From the NCBI GenBank assembly GCA_947631085.1, contig CANRJY010000008.1:37105-101104 (forward strand): a stretch of 64,000 bases of DNA, in the 5' to 3' direction. Every line of letters begins with the position of its first letter. Position 1 is the stretch's first letter. Positions 19,023 through 27,491 of this stretch are shown here, piece after piece. The notes below the pieces were generated by a model, which ran no database searches, was not told the DNA's origin, and was given only the letters and a program-made list of their open reading frames with translations. A program made the translations under genes and the position numbers. Origin of the DNA: an uncultured Clostridia bacterium. Its GTDB lineage: Bacteria; Bacillota; Clostridia; UBA1381.

Positions 19023-21581
19023 ATGCAAACATACCACGACCTTACAATAAAAGAAACGGAAGAAAGGCTCGGAACCGATACAAAAAACGGGCTGAGCGCC
19101 GCAGAAGCCGAAAAACGTCTGAAAAGCTTCGGGCGCAACGAGCTTAAGGAGAAGAAGAAAAAGGGCATTTTTCGGCTGTTCATAGAGCAGTTCAACGACT
19201 TTATGATTATCATTCTGCTGACGGCAGCCACTGTGTCATTTCTCACGTCGCTGATGCAGGGAGAAGCTGATATTACGGAGCCTGCAATCATTCTCGCAAT
19301 CGTTGTGCTCAATTCTCTTTTGGGCTGCATTCAGCAGCGGCGCGCGGAAAAATCGCTCGAAAGCTTAAAAAAGCTGTCATCGCCGCATGCGCATGTGATC
19401 CGAGGCGGACGCGAGATAGTTATAAACGCCGCCGAGGTCGTACCGGGCGATATCGTAAAGCTCACAGCGGGCGACCTTGCGGCAGCCGACTGCCGGCTCA
19501 TAAGCTCCAATAATCTCACCGTTGACGAAAGCTCTTTGACCGGAGAATCCATGAGCGCCGAAAAAAGCGCATCTGAAACTCTCAGCCGCCTTACCCCGCT
19601 TGCGGAGAGGCGCAATATGGTTATGTCCTCCACGTCAATTACCGGCGGAAACGGCATGGGTATCATTGTCCGGACAGGTATGGACACGGAAGTGGGACAA
19701 ATCGCGTCCATGCTGCTTGACAGCGAAACGCCGCAGACGCCGCTTCAAAAGCGGCTTGCCGATACGGGCAAAATTCTCGGAGTAGCGGCGCTGCTCATAT
19801 GCTGTGTGATATTTCTTATCGGAATTTTAAAGCATCTGCCGCCGTTTGATATGTTTATAACCTCGGTTTCTCTTGCCATAGCCGCAATTCCCGAAGGACT
19901 GCCCGCGATCGTCACCATAATGCTCGCGATAGGCGTAATGCGCATGTCGAAGCACAACGCCATTGTCCGCAATCTCCCGTCTGTCGAAACGCTCGGCAGC
20001 GCGTCCGTAATTTGTTCCGACAAAACAGGCACGCTTACGCAAAATAAAATGACGGTTACGGATATATATTCAAAGGATGAACTGCTGACCCTGCGTCTCG
20101 GAGCGATGTGTTCCGACCTGGAAGGCAATCCGACGGAAAAAGCGATTATAAATGCCGCCGCCGAACGGGGCGTCTCCAAATCTGAGCTTGACCGAAAAAA
20201 GCCCCGCATCTCCGAGATACCGTTCGACTCGACCCGCAAGCGTATGGCGACTCTCCACCGCGACGTTCACGGCACGACCACTATCGTCAAGGGAGCCGTA
20301 GAATTTGTTCTTCCGCTATGCAGCAGATTTTTTAACGGTCAAAAATCCGTTCCGATATCGGGAGCGGCAAAGCGGAAAATACTGGCTGAAAACGATAAAA
20401 TGACATCCTCGGCGCTGCGCGTTATCGCTGTAGCGTACAAAACCGGCGCAGACAGTAAAAATCCGACGGAAAACAACCTGATTTTTGTAGGTTTACTCGG
20501 CATGCAGGATCCTCCGCGCCCCGAAATCGCCGAAGCCGTAAGGGTGTGCCGCCGCGCGCGGATACGTCCCGTTATGATAACCGGCGACCACGCCGAAACG
20601 GCGTTTGCGATAGCGCGTCAAACAGGAATCGCTCAGCTGAAAAGCGAGGTCATAACAGGCGCGGAGCTTGACTCAATGTCCGATGACGCCCTTAGAAAAT
20701 GCATCGGCGGCTACAGCGTTTTCGCAAGGGTCACGCCGTCGCACAAGGTTCGAATCGTCAAGGCTCTTCAGTCTAACGGCGAGATCACCGCGATGACCGG
20801 AGACGGCGTAAACGACGCGCCCGCGCTGTCGGCCGCCGATATAGGCTGCGGTATGGGCGGCGGCACGGACGCGGCAAAATCGGCTTCGGATATGATTTTA
20901 ACGGATGACAATTTTGCCACCATAGTATATGCCGTCAAAGAGGGGCGCGGAATTTTCGTGAACATAAAAAAGGCGGTCCAATTTCTGCTTTCAAGCAATA
21001 TCGGCGAAATCCTTACGGTTTTTTCCGGCATTGTTTTCGGCTGGAGCTCACCGCTTACGGCAATTCAGCTGTTATGGGTAAATCTTGTAACTGACTCGCT
21101 TCCGGCGATAGCGCTCGGGCTCGACCCTTGCGGCGACGATATTATGCAAAAACCGCCCCGACCGCCCAAAAAAAGTATGTTTGCAGACGGTCTGTGGGCT
21201 GCCATAATTATTGAAGGTCTTATGGTCGGCGCGTTGGCTCTGCTTGCCTTCTCCATCGGAGCAAACGTGTTCGGCGATATAACCGTCGGCAGGACGATGT
21301 CGTTTGCGGTACTCAGTCTTTGTCAGCTCGTCCATGCGTTTAATATGCGCAGCGAAGGTTCCGTATTGGGCGCGGAGCTTTTCAAGAATCCGTACCTTCT
21401 GCTTTCGCTCGCAATCGGAGCGGTAATGGAAACAGCGGTTATAATGCTGCCGCCGCTTGCTAAAGTATTCAACGTCGTTTCGCTCGGATGTATACAATGG
21501 GCAATAGTCGCCGCGCTGTCCGTAATGCCGCTTATCATTGTGGAAATTCAGAAATTCGTAACGTATTTGTTTAAAAAGTAG
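19023..21581 (+). CDS. Calcium-type P-type ATPase (P2A)
   Basis: An 852-residue cation pump. Visible in order: the N-terminal cation-ATPase segment, actuator motif LTGES, membrane helix 4 IAAIPEGLP (with the acidic residue of Ca2+/SERCA-like pumps), phosphorylation site CSDKTGTLT (about residue 335), hinge MTGDGVNDAPAL and about ten membrane helices. It most likely exports Ca2+; Mn2+ or other divalent ions are possible, and a DtxR/MntR-type regulator lies downstream as a separate transcript. GAAAGGGACGAAGGACT precedes the ATG. Confidence 0.93.
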   Translation: MQTYHDLTIKETEERLGTDTKNGLSAAEAEKRLKSFGRNELKEKKKKGIFRLFIEQFNDFMIIILLTAATVSFLTSLMQGEADITEPAIILAIVVLNSLLGCIQQRRAEKSLESLKKLSSPHAHVIRGGREIVINAAEVVPGDIVKLTAGDLAAADCRLISSNNLTVDESSLTGESMSAEKSASETLSRLTPLAERRNMVMSSTSITGGNGMGIIVRTGMDTEVGQIASMLLDSETPQTPLQKRLADTGKILGVAALLICCVIFLIGILKHLPPFDMFITSVSLAIAAIPEGLPAIVTIMLAIGVMRMSKHNAIVRNLPSVETLGSASVICSDKTGTLTQNKMTVTDIYSKDELLTLRLGAMCSDLEGNPTEKAIINAAAERGVSKSELDRKKPRISEIPFDSTRKRMATLHRDVHGTTTIVKGAVEFVLPLCSRFFNGQKSVPISGAAKRKILAENDKMTSSALRVIAVAYKTGADSKNPTENNLIFVGLLGMQDPPRPEIAEAVRVCRRARIRPVMITGDHAETAFAIARQTGIAQLKSEVITGAELDSMSDDALRKCIGGYSVFARVTPSHKVRIVKALQSNGEITAMTGDGVNDAPALSAADIGCGMGGGTDAAKSASDMILTDDNFATIVYAVKEGRGIFVNIKKAVQFLLSSNIGEILTVFSGIVFGWSSPLTAIQLLWVNLVTDSLPAIALGLDPCGDDIMQKPPRPPKKSMFADGLWAAIIIEGLMVGALALLAFSIGANVFGDITVGRTMSFAVLSLCQLVHAFNMRSEGSVLGAELFKNPYLLLSLAIGAVMETAVIMLPPLAKVFNVVSLGCIQWAIVAALSVMPLIIVEIQKFVTYLFKK

Positions 21582-21672
21582 GGGATCATCGCAGCCGAGA
21601 AAGCGGCGTCACGGATATTGCGTCAGCCGTATTATGGTATTTTTCCGATTTGAAAAATTTTTGCAAAAAATA

Positions 21673-21701
21673 TTGCATTTTTTAAACTTTTATTGTATAA
21701 T
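21673..21701 (+). promoter_or_regulatory. Sigma-A promoter of the DtxR-family gene
   Basis: TTGCAT (21673-21678), 17 bases, TATAAT (21696-21701). Confidence 0.82.
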
Positions 21702-21722
21702 AAGAAAGACGTAAAAGTAACC

Positions 21723-21765
21723 AAAGAGGGTTTAGGACGTTTGTCCTATACCCTCTTTTATTTTT
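21723..21765 (+). promoter_or_regulatory. Terminator-like leader hairpin between promoter and DtxR-family gene
   Basis: A near-perfect 16-bp inverted repeat (21723-21738 and 21743-21758, 4-base loop, one mismatch) is followed by TATTTTT, about 20 bases after the predicted start of transcription and 25 bases before the ATG. It could be a transcription attenuator, or its inner TTAGGAC/GTCCTA could be a metalloregulator operator. Confidence 0.65.
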
Positions 21766-21782
21766 CGTAAAAAGGAGATGCT

Positions 21783-22166
21783 ATGATGATTACGGAAAAT
21801 GAATGTATTTCTAAAGCGTTGGAGGATTATCTCGAAGCGATATATGAGCTCTCGGCAAAGCAGGCGACAGTGCGCATTACCGATATCGCGCTGCATTTAA
21901 ACATTTCGAAACCAAGCGTAAACCGAGCGGTAAACGCTTTAAAGTTGCGCGGCTACGTTTCTCACGAGCCCTACGGAGATATTCACCTCACCGAAAAGGG
22001 AATTGAAGCGGGAGGCTTGCTTTCGGACAGGCATAAAATGATAAAACAATTTCTCGTCACGGTACTGAAGATGAGCGCCGATGACGCGGAGGACGAAGCT
22101 TGCCGCATGGCGCACTGCGTGAGTCAAAAAACTGTTGACCGAATGACTTGTTTTATGAAAAAATAA
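21783..22166 (+). CDS. DtxR/MntR-family metal-dependent repressor
   Basis: A 127-residue regulator with an N-terminal winged helix (ALEDYLEAIYELSAKQATVRITDIALHL..., HTH about NISKPSVNRAVNALKLRGYV) and a dimerisation/metal domain (DRHKMIKQFLVTVLKM, DAEDEACRMAHCVS). The Glu-Ala-Cys-x-x-Ala-His pattern is that of metal-site residues in the family. The C-terminal SH3-like domain of DtxR is absent, as in MntR. It probably senses Mn2+ or Fe2+. Either of the first two ATGs may be used after AGGAG. Confidence 0.9.
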   Translation: MMITENECISKALEDYLEAIYELSAKQATVRITDIALHLNISKPSVNRAVNALKLRGYVSHEPYGDIHLTEKGIEAGGLLSDRHKMIKQFLVTVLKMSADDAEDEACRMAHCVSQKTVDRMTCFMKK

Positions 22167-22185
22167 ATCAATAAAATTCATTCTT

Positions 22186-22225
22186 AAAAGCAGAAACAGC
22201 CGGTATACCGGCTGTTTCTGCTTTT
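22186..22225. terminator. Bidirectional terminator
   Basis: A perfect 20-bp inverted repeat (22186-22205/22206-22225), A-rich before and T-rich after, lies between the convergent DtxR and GT87-like genes. Confidence 0.93.
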
Positions 22226-22245
22226 TACCGAAATTCATCATTTAA

Positions 22246-23502
22246 TTAAATCGTTTTTTCATGGATAAATATTGTTCTTTGTTTTATTACCTCCGATAAA
22301 CCGAATATTATAAGAATAAGACTCATAACATAAACAGGAATATATGATATATACAACGATATTTTCTCGTCTGCCGCGCATAATGAAAAAATCATCGCAA
22401 ACATAGCCGCATATATATAATTCATTACCCGTTTATCCGCCTTCGATAAAAATATTATAAGAGGCAAAGACATATATATTCCAGTGTAAATTCCGCTCCA
22501 GAGCGGACATAAAATTGATATACTTATAATAAGATAAACTTTGCCCCATAAGTTTCTCTGCCCAAAAACAGATATTGTCGCAAGAACAAAAAACAAAACA
22601 TCGCAAACGATCGAAATTATTTCGTTCCCTTCATGTCCTGTTAATGAAGCTATATACATGTATAATGATTTTATACTCGAAACAGTAACATACGAACTGG
22701 ATTGTATCGCTAACTGATTCAAGAAAAATAACTTGATGCCTTCAAAACCGCCAAAGAAAGCAAACGGCACAAAGAAAAACAGAATACCGTATATAATAAG
22801 GCGCACGGTCTGTTTCCATCGTTTTTCCGCTATATACAGCAGTCCGAACACAGCAGGATACACCTTAACAGCAGCTGCTGCCGCTATCATAACAAGTGCA
22901 AGCTCCTGATGAGATTTTTTTTCACTGCTGCGCAGAATCATCGCCCACATAAGCAGAATGCATGCCAAAATTACAGAGTTTCCTCTTTCCAAAACTCTGA
23001 ATATGAAAATATTGGAAGCAACTATTGTAAGTATAGTGAATAACGGTCTGCACTGTCTCCTCATATCCAGCTGTTGTATCATTTTTATTATTGTTATAGC
23101 AAAAATTATCCCCACAATAACACAATACCACACATATAACAACAGCGCAGACGGCGCAGTGGCACCGGCGTCATACATAATTATTGAATCGGCGGGAATA
23201 ATCAGCCCGAAAAATCCGTACATAAAATAAATTAACGGTGGAAAACACGCATGCTGACTGGCTGAATAAACATTTTCCCAACCATTTGAGCTTACATATT
23301 TGATATGATTAAAAAAATCCATATATTTATCTTCTCCTGTATAATAAGAGAAAACTCCGCCGCGTGTACTTACCATAATAAATACCGAAACAGCCGCAAT
23401 CACTGTCCATACAACATAAAATACGCTCTGCGGATTAGGTAGCCTGCTATATTTAGAAACTTTATAATTCCAATGTTGATTTGTTTTTGTATTTATCAGC
23501 AT
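22246..23502 (-). CDS. GT87/GT-C-type membrane glycosyltransferase
   Basis: A 418-residue polytopic protein with about ten hydrophobic helices. It has an early acidic loop (YYTGEDKYMDFFNHIKYV, with the D-x-x-x-x-x-D/H type pattern of polyprenol-sugar-dependent enzymes) and GNSVILACILLMWAMILR plus AAAAVKVYPAVFGLLYI, typical of the GT87/DUF2029 mannosyltransferase group. It probably adds sugars from a lipid carrier to surface polymers. The ATG at 23502 follows GGGGTG. A fragment of a GT2 gene lies directly upstream. Confidence 0.72.
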   Translation of the reverse strand: MLINTKTNQHWNYKVSKYSRLPNPQSVFYVVWTVIAAVSVFIMVSTRGGVFSYYTGEDKYMDFFNHIKYVSSNGWENVYSASQHACFPPLIYFMYGFFGLIIPADSIIMYDAGATAPSALLLYVWYCVIVGIIFAITIIKMIQQLDMRRQCRPLFTILTIVASNIFIFRVLERGNSVILACILLMWAMILRSSEKKSHQELALVMIAAAAAVKVYPAVFGLLYIAEKRWKQTVRLIIYGILFFFVPFAFFGGFEGIKLFFLNQLAIQSSSYVTVSSIKSLYMYIASLTGHEGNEIISIVCDVLFFVLATISVFGQRNLWGKVYLIISISILCPLWSGIYTGIYMSLPLIIFLSKADKRVMNYIYAAMFAMIFSLCAADEKISLYISYIPVYVMSLILIIFGLSEVIKQRTIFIHEKTI

Positions 23503-23897
23503 TTTGTAACGCACCCCTTTTTTTCGTCTCCGCTCTGTTCAGCTTAATTTCAAAATTCTGCTTGTCCTTCCGCACAATCGTGGATAAAATCAGTCCCGAA
23601 AAATATGCAAGCAGCGCGGCAATCACGCAGAATCCGCCGCTGGTGCGGTCAAATCGTCCTTTAGCTCGTCGAGCAACCACCTGTCGATTTGATTGTCCTT
23701 TTCCTTGACGAGTTTGTGATATATAGGAGGCTTTATGTCCATCAGTATGCTTCAGTGGAAAAACTCGAATATTACGCCTCAACAAGCTTCAGTCTGTCAA
23801 CGCTTTCGCCCTCACAGTGCGCGAGAACATATGCGTAAAACATTTATGCGCCTGCTTGTCAAACTCGGCAACCCCCATAGGGGCGGATATGGTCATT
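23503..23897 (-). pseudogene. Patchwork of gene remnants including a GT2 C-terminal fragment
   Basis: This 395-base gap has no intact gene. The stretch 23540-23637 is a near-identical copy of the 3' end of the GT2 gene at 25811-25908 and still reads AALLAYFSGLILSTIVRKDK in frame. Above it are two unrelated, protein-like pieces. One opens MDIKPPIYHKLVKEKDNQID (minus strand from about 23738). The other reads MIRELDIPRQSGNR...AEFDKQAHK and resumes after a one-base frame shift as FYAYVLAHCEGESVDRLKL. The source families were not recognised. The pattern indicates recombination and decay. Confidence 0.7.
23540..23637 (-). repeat. 98-bp direct repeat of 25811-25908
   Basis: Nearly identical to the 3' end of the GT2 glycosyltransferase gene at 25811-25908, with only a few differences over 98 bases, in the same orientation and about 2.3 kb apart. 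Confidence 0.9.
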
Positions 23898-25670
23898 CTA
23901 TTGCCGGATTGACGCGGTATATCCAACTCCCTTATCATTTCCCTGTTTACTTGAGAATAAGGAAAATATTAATATAAACGGCACACACTCAATAAGGAAC
24001 AGTATAAAGCGCGGATCTTGTGACGGTACGCTTATAAACAGCAGCAATATGGCTATCGCCGGCACAGCGACTGCAAACAGATATTTGTATAATTTTTTAA
24101 TTATCAAAATCACTATTGACAATATAAGCATGAACAGCCACAGTCCTCCTCTCCAATAAAAAGGATTCAACAAAGCATTTCCGGATGAAGTGTCAGAGAA
24201 ATTCCGCATTAATACTGTACTTACAGTTTTATTAAATGCTTCATCCGTTATCGGCGGCCACTCATATCCGTCGGCAGGTCTGCTGATTTCCCACAAAATG
24301 GACGTAATATCAAAAGCCGAGCTGATGTACTTCTGAGGATACTTAAACAACCATTTTAAATTAAGCATAATAATATCTCGTCCTATTTTGGGATCGTTCA
24401 ATTTTTCTATGTTATTACCTACCCCCCCCCAAGTTCTTGACAGCGTATCCGCCCAATATCGGTTTGACGCGGAATATTCCCGCCATTGTTGAAGCGGTAT
24501 TACTTGCTCCATAACCTCAACGTCTTTCTTGGGAATATCTTCCACCTTATTGGCAACAGCTCCTATCATATACATAGGAACAGAGTATTTTACATATGCC
24601 GGATTTTCAGTTGCATGAAGAATATTTCTTGAAACAACATTATTAACAAAGATTGATGCACATACGACAACCAGCGCTATAGCAAGAACTCTGGTAAACT
24701 TCTGCTTCTTTATGAATTTGTACACACACCATGCAATCAATACCGCAAAAATCGAAACCCAGCCCGCATGTCTGAATATAGATACTCCAAATCCCGACAA
24801 TGCTATCTGCACCGCGAGCTTTAAAGTAAGCTCCTTGCGGTCCAAAGCGTCAATAAATGATAATACAAACAATAATAAACACATACAATATATAACGTCT
24901 TTTATTAAAAATCCGTTATATATTGCGGGCGAAAAGATTATCGCAGTAATCAGGCTGTATATCATGCATATTTTTTTTGAATGAAATCTCCTGTATAAAA
25001 TATCTATTGCATAGTTGCATATATATATCCAAAATATACATTGAAATACAAATATTATGTTTATATTAGTCGAGTTCATTGAAAAAATCCTTGTGAAAAG
25101 AAGATATCCTATAGTGTGCCATTCATCCCAATTCGATTCTGCTGACGCCGACCAAACGCCCGCCGGATCTGCATTGAGTTTTTCGACAATAGTATATGAT
25201 CCCAACAGATATGCAACAGAAACACAGACAATCGGAATAGTAATATAATACAGACCGATATATTTTATTTTTTTAAGCTTCTGCTCCTGTATATTTTTCT
25301 CGCCCGTTGCGTATGATAAAACCGTATATAACAAAATATACAGCGCAATAGCAAGAAATGCCGTAAACACGATGCAAAAGATAACTTTAATAAATGCATT
25401 ATCCGATGTGAATTTTGCATATATTTCAAACACGGTTAATTGCAGCAGGAATAAAATTGTTAATACAACCGATATCAGCGACAAATTTTTATCAAATTTA
25501 CATTTCTCATACGCTCCGTTAAATATCATCGCTGACGCAGCGGCAAAAGGAATCATCGCAAACATATAGGCTCTTGCGGCATATTGCTCAGGCGTTGATA
25601 AAATTATTATAATCCATGCAATAAATATATATTTTAAAATTTTGCATATTACATGTTTTTCAACATTCAT
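23898..25670 (-). CDS. DUF6020-like polytopic membrane protein, putative glycosyltransferase
   Basis: A 590-residue protein with about 12 hydrophobic helices. The first large external loop has VWSASAESNWDEWHTIGYLLF, with acidic residues next to a His as in GT-C enzymes. GFLIKDVIYCM and FRHAGW follow, and the last loop carries YEWPPITDEAF. The pattern fits clostridial DUF6020 proteins, thought to act in surface glycan assembly. A run of nine G (24422-24430, minus strand) lies inside the frame at RTWGGVGN. The last 15 residues run into the decayed region and may not be native. Confidence 0.7.
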   Translation of the reverse strand: MNVEKHVICKILKYIFIAWIIIILSTPEQYAARAYMFAMIPFAAASAMIFNGAYEKCKFDKNLSLISVVLTILFLLQLTVFEIYAKFTSDNAFIKVIFCIVFTAFLAIALYILLYTVLSYATGEKNIQEQKLKKIKYIGLYYITIPIVCVSVAYLLGSYTIVEKLNADPAGVWSASAESNWDEWHTIGYLLFTRIFSMNSTNINIIFVFQCIFWIYICNYAIDILYRRFHSKKICMIYSLITAIIFSPAIYNGFLIKDVIYCMCLLLFVLSFIDALDRKELTLKLAVQIALSGFGVSIFRHAGWVSIFAVLIAWCVYKFIKKQKFTRVLAIALVVVCASIFVNNVVSRNILHATENPAYVKYSVPMYMIGAVANKVEDIPKKDVEVMEQVIPLQQWREYSASNRYWADTLSRTWGGVGNNIEKLNDPKIGRDIIMLNLKWLFKYPQKYISSAFDITSILWEISRPADGYEWPPITDEAFNKTVSTVLMRNFSDTSSGNALLNPFYWRGGLWLFMLILSIVILIIKKLYKYLFAVAVPAIAILLLFISVPSQDPRFILFLIECVPFILIFSLFSSKQGNDKGVGYTASIRQ

Positions 25671-25768
25671 AATAAACTCCTCCCGGTTTTATTTAATAAC
25701 TTTATATAGACTCTTTTCGTTCTACGGCATTCATTGTAACCGCATTCCATTCTTGTATTCTCTCAACC

Positions 25769-26716
25769 TTATTTTGTCTTAATATTCTTTAATATATTTT
25801 CCGTTTGATTCAGCTTAATTTCAAATCCCTGCTTGTCCTTCCGCACAATCGTGGATAAAATCAGTCCCGAAAAATATGCAAGCAGCGCGGCAATCACGCA
25901 AAATCCGCATATTATAAGCGTAGGTATCTTTGGCACCAATCCCGTTTTCAGGTATTCCACAAATACCGGAATAAAGAATATAAGCGATATCAGCATCAGC
26001 ACCGCCGCGATGATCGAGAAAAAGTGAAGCGGTTTATAATTTTTATAAAGCTTTACTATTGTCGCTAAAACCTTTAATCCGTCCGAATATGTGTTAAGCT
26101 TGGACTCACTGCCCTCCGGACGGTCTCTGTAATCTATCACAACGTTTTCAACATACATTTTTTTATCAACGGCATGAATGGTCATATCCGTTTCAATTTC
26201 AAAACCGCTCGATAAAACCGGATATGTCTTAACAAAGTTATAGCTGAACGCGCGATAACCCGTCATAATATCCTTAATATTTGATTTAAACATCCTGTTT
26301 ATGGCAAGTCTTACGATTGAATTTCCAAAATTGTGAAACGGTCTTTTATTTTCGGTAAAATATGTGGACGAGAGGCGGTCGCCGACAACCATATCCGCCT
26401 TGTCTTCAAGTACCTTTTTTACCATTTCTGGCGCGGCTTCCGCGGGATATGTGTCATCGCCGTCTACCATTATATAGCACTCGGCATCTATTTCTCTGAA
26501 CATACGTCTTATCACGTTACCTTTTCCCTGCACCGGCTCTTTTCTTACTATAACATATTCGCCAAATTTTTTGGCTGTCTCCGCGGTCTTATCTGTAGAG
26601 CGGTTATCGTATACATAAATAACCGCTTCCGGCAATACTCTGTGGAAATCGGTGATAACTTTGCCTATTGTCTTTTCCTCATTGTAGCATGGAATTAAAA
26701 CTGCTATCTTGTCCAT
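25769..26716 (-). CDS. Polyprenyl-phosphate glycosyltransferase (GT2, DPM1/GtrB-like)
   Basis: A 315-residue enzyme that loads a sugar onto undecaprenyl phosphate at the inner membrane face. The GT-A fold opens IAVLIPCYNEEKTIGKVI, with YDNRSTDKT and MVDGDDTYPAE carrying the DxD. Two C-terminal membrane helices follow (about 235-258 and 270-292). The ATG at 26716 follows GGAG; 18 upstream in-frame codons are not used. It is the first gene of a transcript that continues into the DUF6020-like gene, which would use the lipid-linked sugar. Confidence 0.9.
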   Translation of the reverse strand: MDKIAVLIPCYNEEKTIGKVITDFHRVLPEAVIYVYDNRSTDKTAETAKKFGEYVIVRKEPVQGKGNVIRRMFREIDAECYIMVDGDDTYPAEAAPEMVKKVLEDKADMVVGDRLSSTYFTENKRPFHNFGNSIVRLAINRMFKSNIKDIMTGYRAFSYNFVKTYPVLSSGFEIETDMTIHAVDKKMYVENVVIDYRDRPEGSESKLNTYSDGLKVLATIVKLYKNYKPLHFFSIIAAVLMLISLIFFIPVFVEYLKTGLVPKIPTLIICGFCVIAALLAYFSGLILSTIVRKDKQGFEIKLNQTENILKNIKTK

Positions 26717-26784
26717 GATTTGTCTCCTTCTCGATTTAGCACTCTCAGCACTCTTAGCAATTATTTTCAAAGAATACCATATAT

Positions 26785-26813
26785 AATATATATCAGCTCG
26801 CAGAGTTTGTCAA
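26785..26813 (-). promoter_or_regulatory. Sigma-A promoter of the surface-glycan genes
   Basis: TTGACA (26808-26813), 17 bases, TATATT (26785-26790) on the minus strand. Confidence 0.82.
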
Positions 26814-26872
26814 GAAATAACGCCCGTATTGTGAAAAAAATTGTATATTTCCTTAAAATTTCAAAAAAACTA

Positions 26873-26901
26873 TTGACAAACAGAAATAGGTTTGCTATAA
26901 T
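26873..26901 (+). promoter_or_regulatory. Consensus promoter of the tRNA cluster
   Basis: TTGACA (26873-26878), 17 bases, TATAAT (26896-26901), both perfect, 35 bases before tRNA-Val. Confidence 0.93.
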
Positions 26902-26935
26902 AGTCAATGTCGCTGAACGGAAATTGGTGACATTC

Positions 26936-27011
26936 GGGAGTTTAGCTCAGCTGGGAGAGCATCTGCCTTACAAGCAGAGGGTCACAGGTTCGAGCCCTGT
27001 AACTCCCACCA
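26936..27011 (+). tRNA. tRNA-Val (UAC)
   Basis: A cloverleaf with acceptor GGGAGTT/AACTCCC, anticodon loop CTTACAA (TAC), GGTTCGAGCCC T-arm and an encoded CCA. Confidence 0.97.
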
Positions 27012-27013
27012 AT

Positions 27014-27090
27014 GGCCCGGTAGTTCAGTTGGTTAGAACGCTAGCCTGTCACGCTAGAGGTCGTGAGTTCGAGCCTCATCCGGGTCGCCA
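27014..27090 (+). tRNA. tRNA-Asp (GUC)
   Basis: Acceptor GGCCCGG/CCGGGTC, anticodon GTC in loop CTGTCAC, encoded CCA. It lies 2 bases after tRNA-Val. Confidence 0.97.
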
Positions 27091-27093
27091 TTT

Positions 27094-27169
27094 GCTTCTG
27101 TAGCTCAGTCGGTAGAGCAAGGGACTGAAAATCCCTGTGTCGGTGGTTCGATTCCACCCGGAAGCACCA
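27094..27169 (+). tRNA. tRNA-Phe (GAA)
   Basis: Acceptor GCTTCTG with CGGAAGC (one G-T and one mismatch-prone pair), anticodon GAA in loop CTGAAAA, encoded CCA. Confidence 0.96.
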
Positions 27170-27205
27170 AAAACCATAATCTCGCATATAATGGATTATG
27201 GTTTT
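27170..27205 (+). terminator. Hairpin after tRNA-Phe
   Basis: A perfect 12-bp stem (27170-27181 and 27194-27205) ends in TTTT. It may partly terminate or mark processing within the cluster. Confidence 0.7.
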
Positions 27206-27209
27206 ATAT

Positions 27210-27284
27210 GCGGGAGTGGCTCAGTGGTAGAGCGTCACCTTGCCAAGGTGAACGTCGCGAGTTCGAATCTCGTCTTCCGCTCCA
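27210..27284 (+). tRNA. tRNA-Gly (GCC)
   Basis: Acceptor GCGGGAG/CTTCCGC, anticodon GCC in loop TTGCCAA, encoded CCA. Confidence 0.96.
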
Positions 27285-27293
27285 TTACATAGG

Positions 27294-27320
27294 ATAAATG
27301 CAGGCACCGCCTGCATTTAT
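27294..27320 (+). terminator. Hairpin between tRNA-Gly and tRNA-Cys
   Basis: A perfect 12-bp stem (27294-27305, 27309-27320) with a 3-base loop. There is no good T tract, so it may be a processing signal. Confidence 0.55.
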
Positions 27321-27328
27321 TCAACTTT

Positions 27329-27403
<75 letters not shown>

Positions 27404-27491
27404 TTCAAAAGGTGCTGCGGCTTAAAAAGATTTAGGTCGCGGCGCTTTTTTATTCATAAAAAACAGGCTTTGATTTGTATAGGATATAAAA

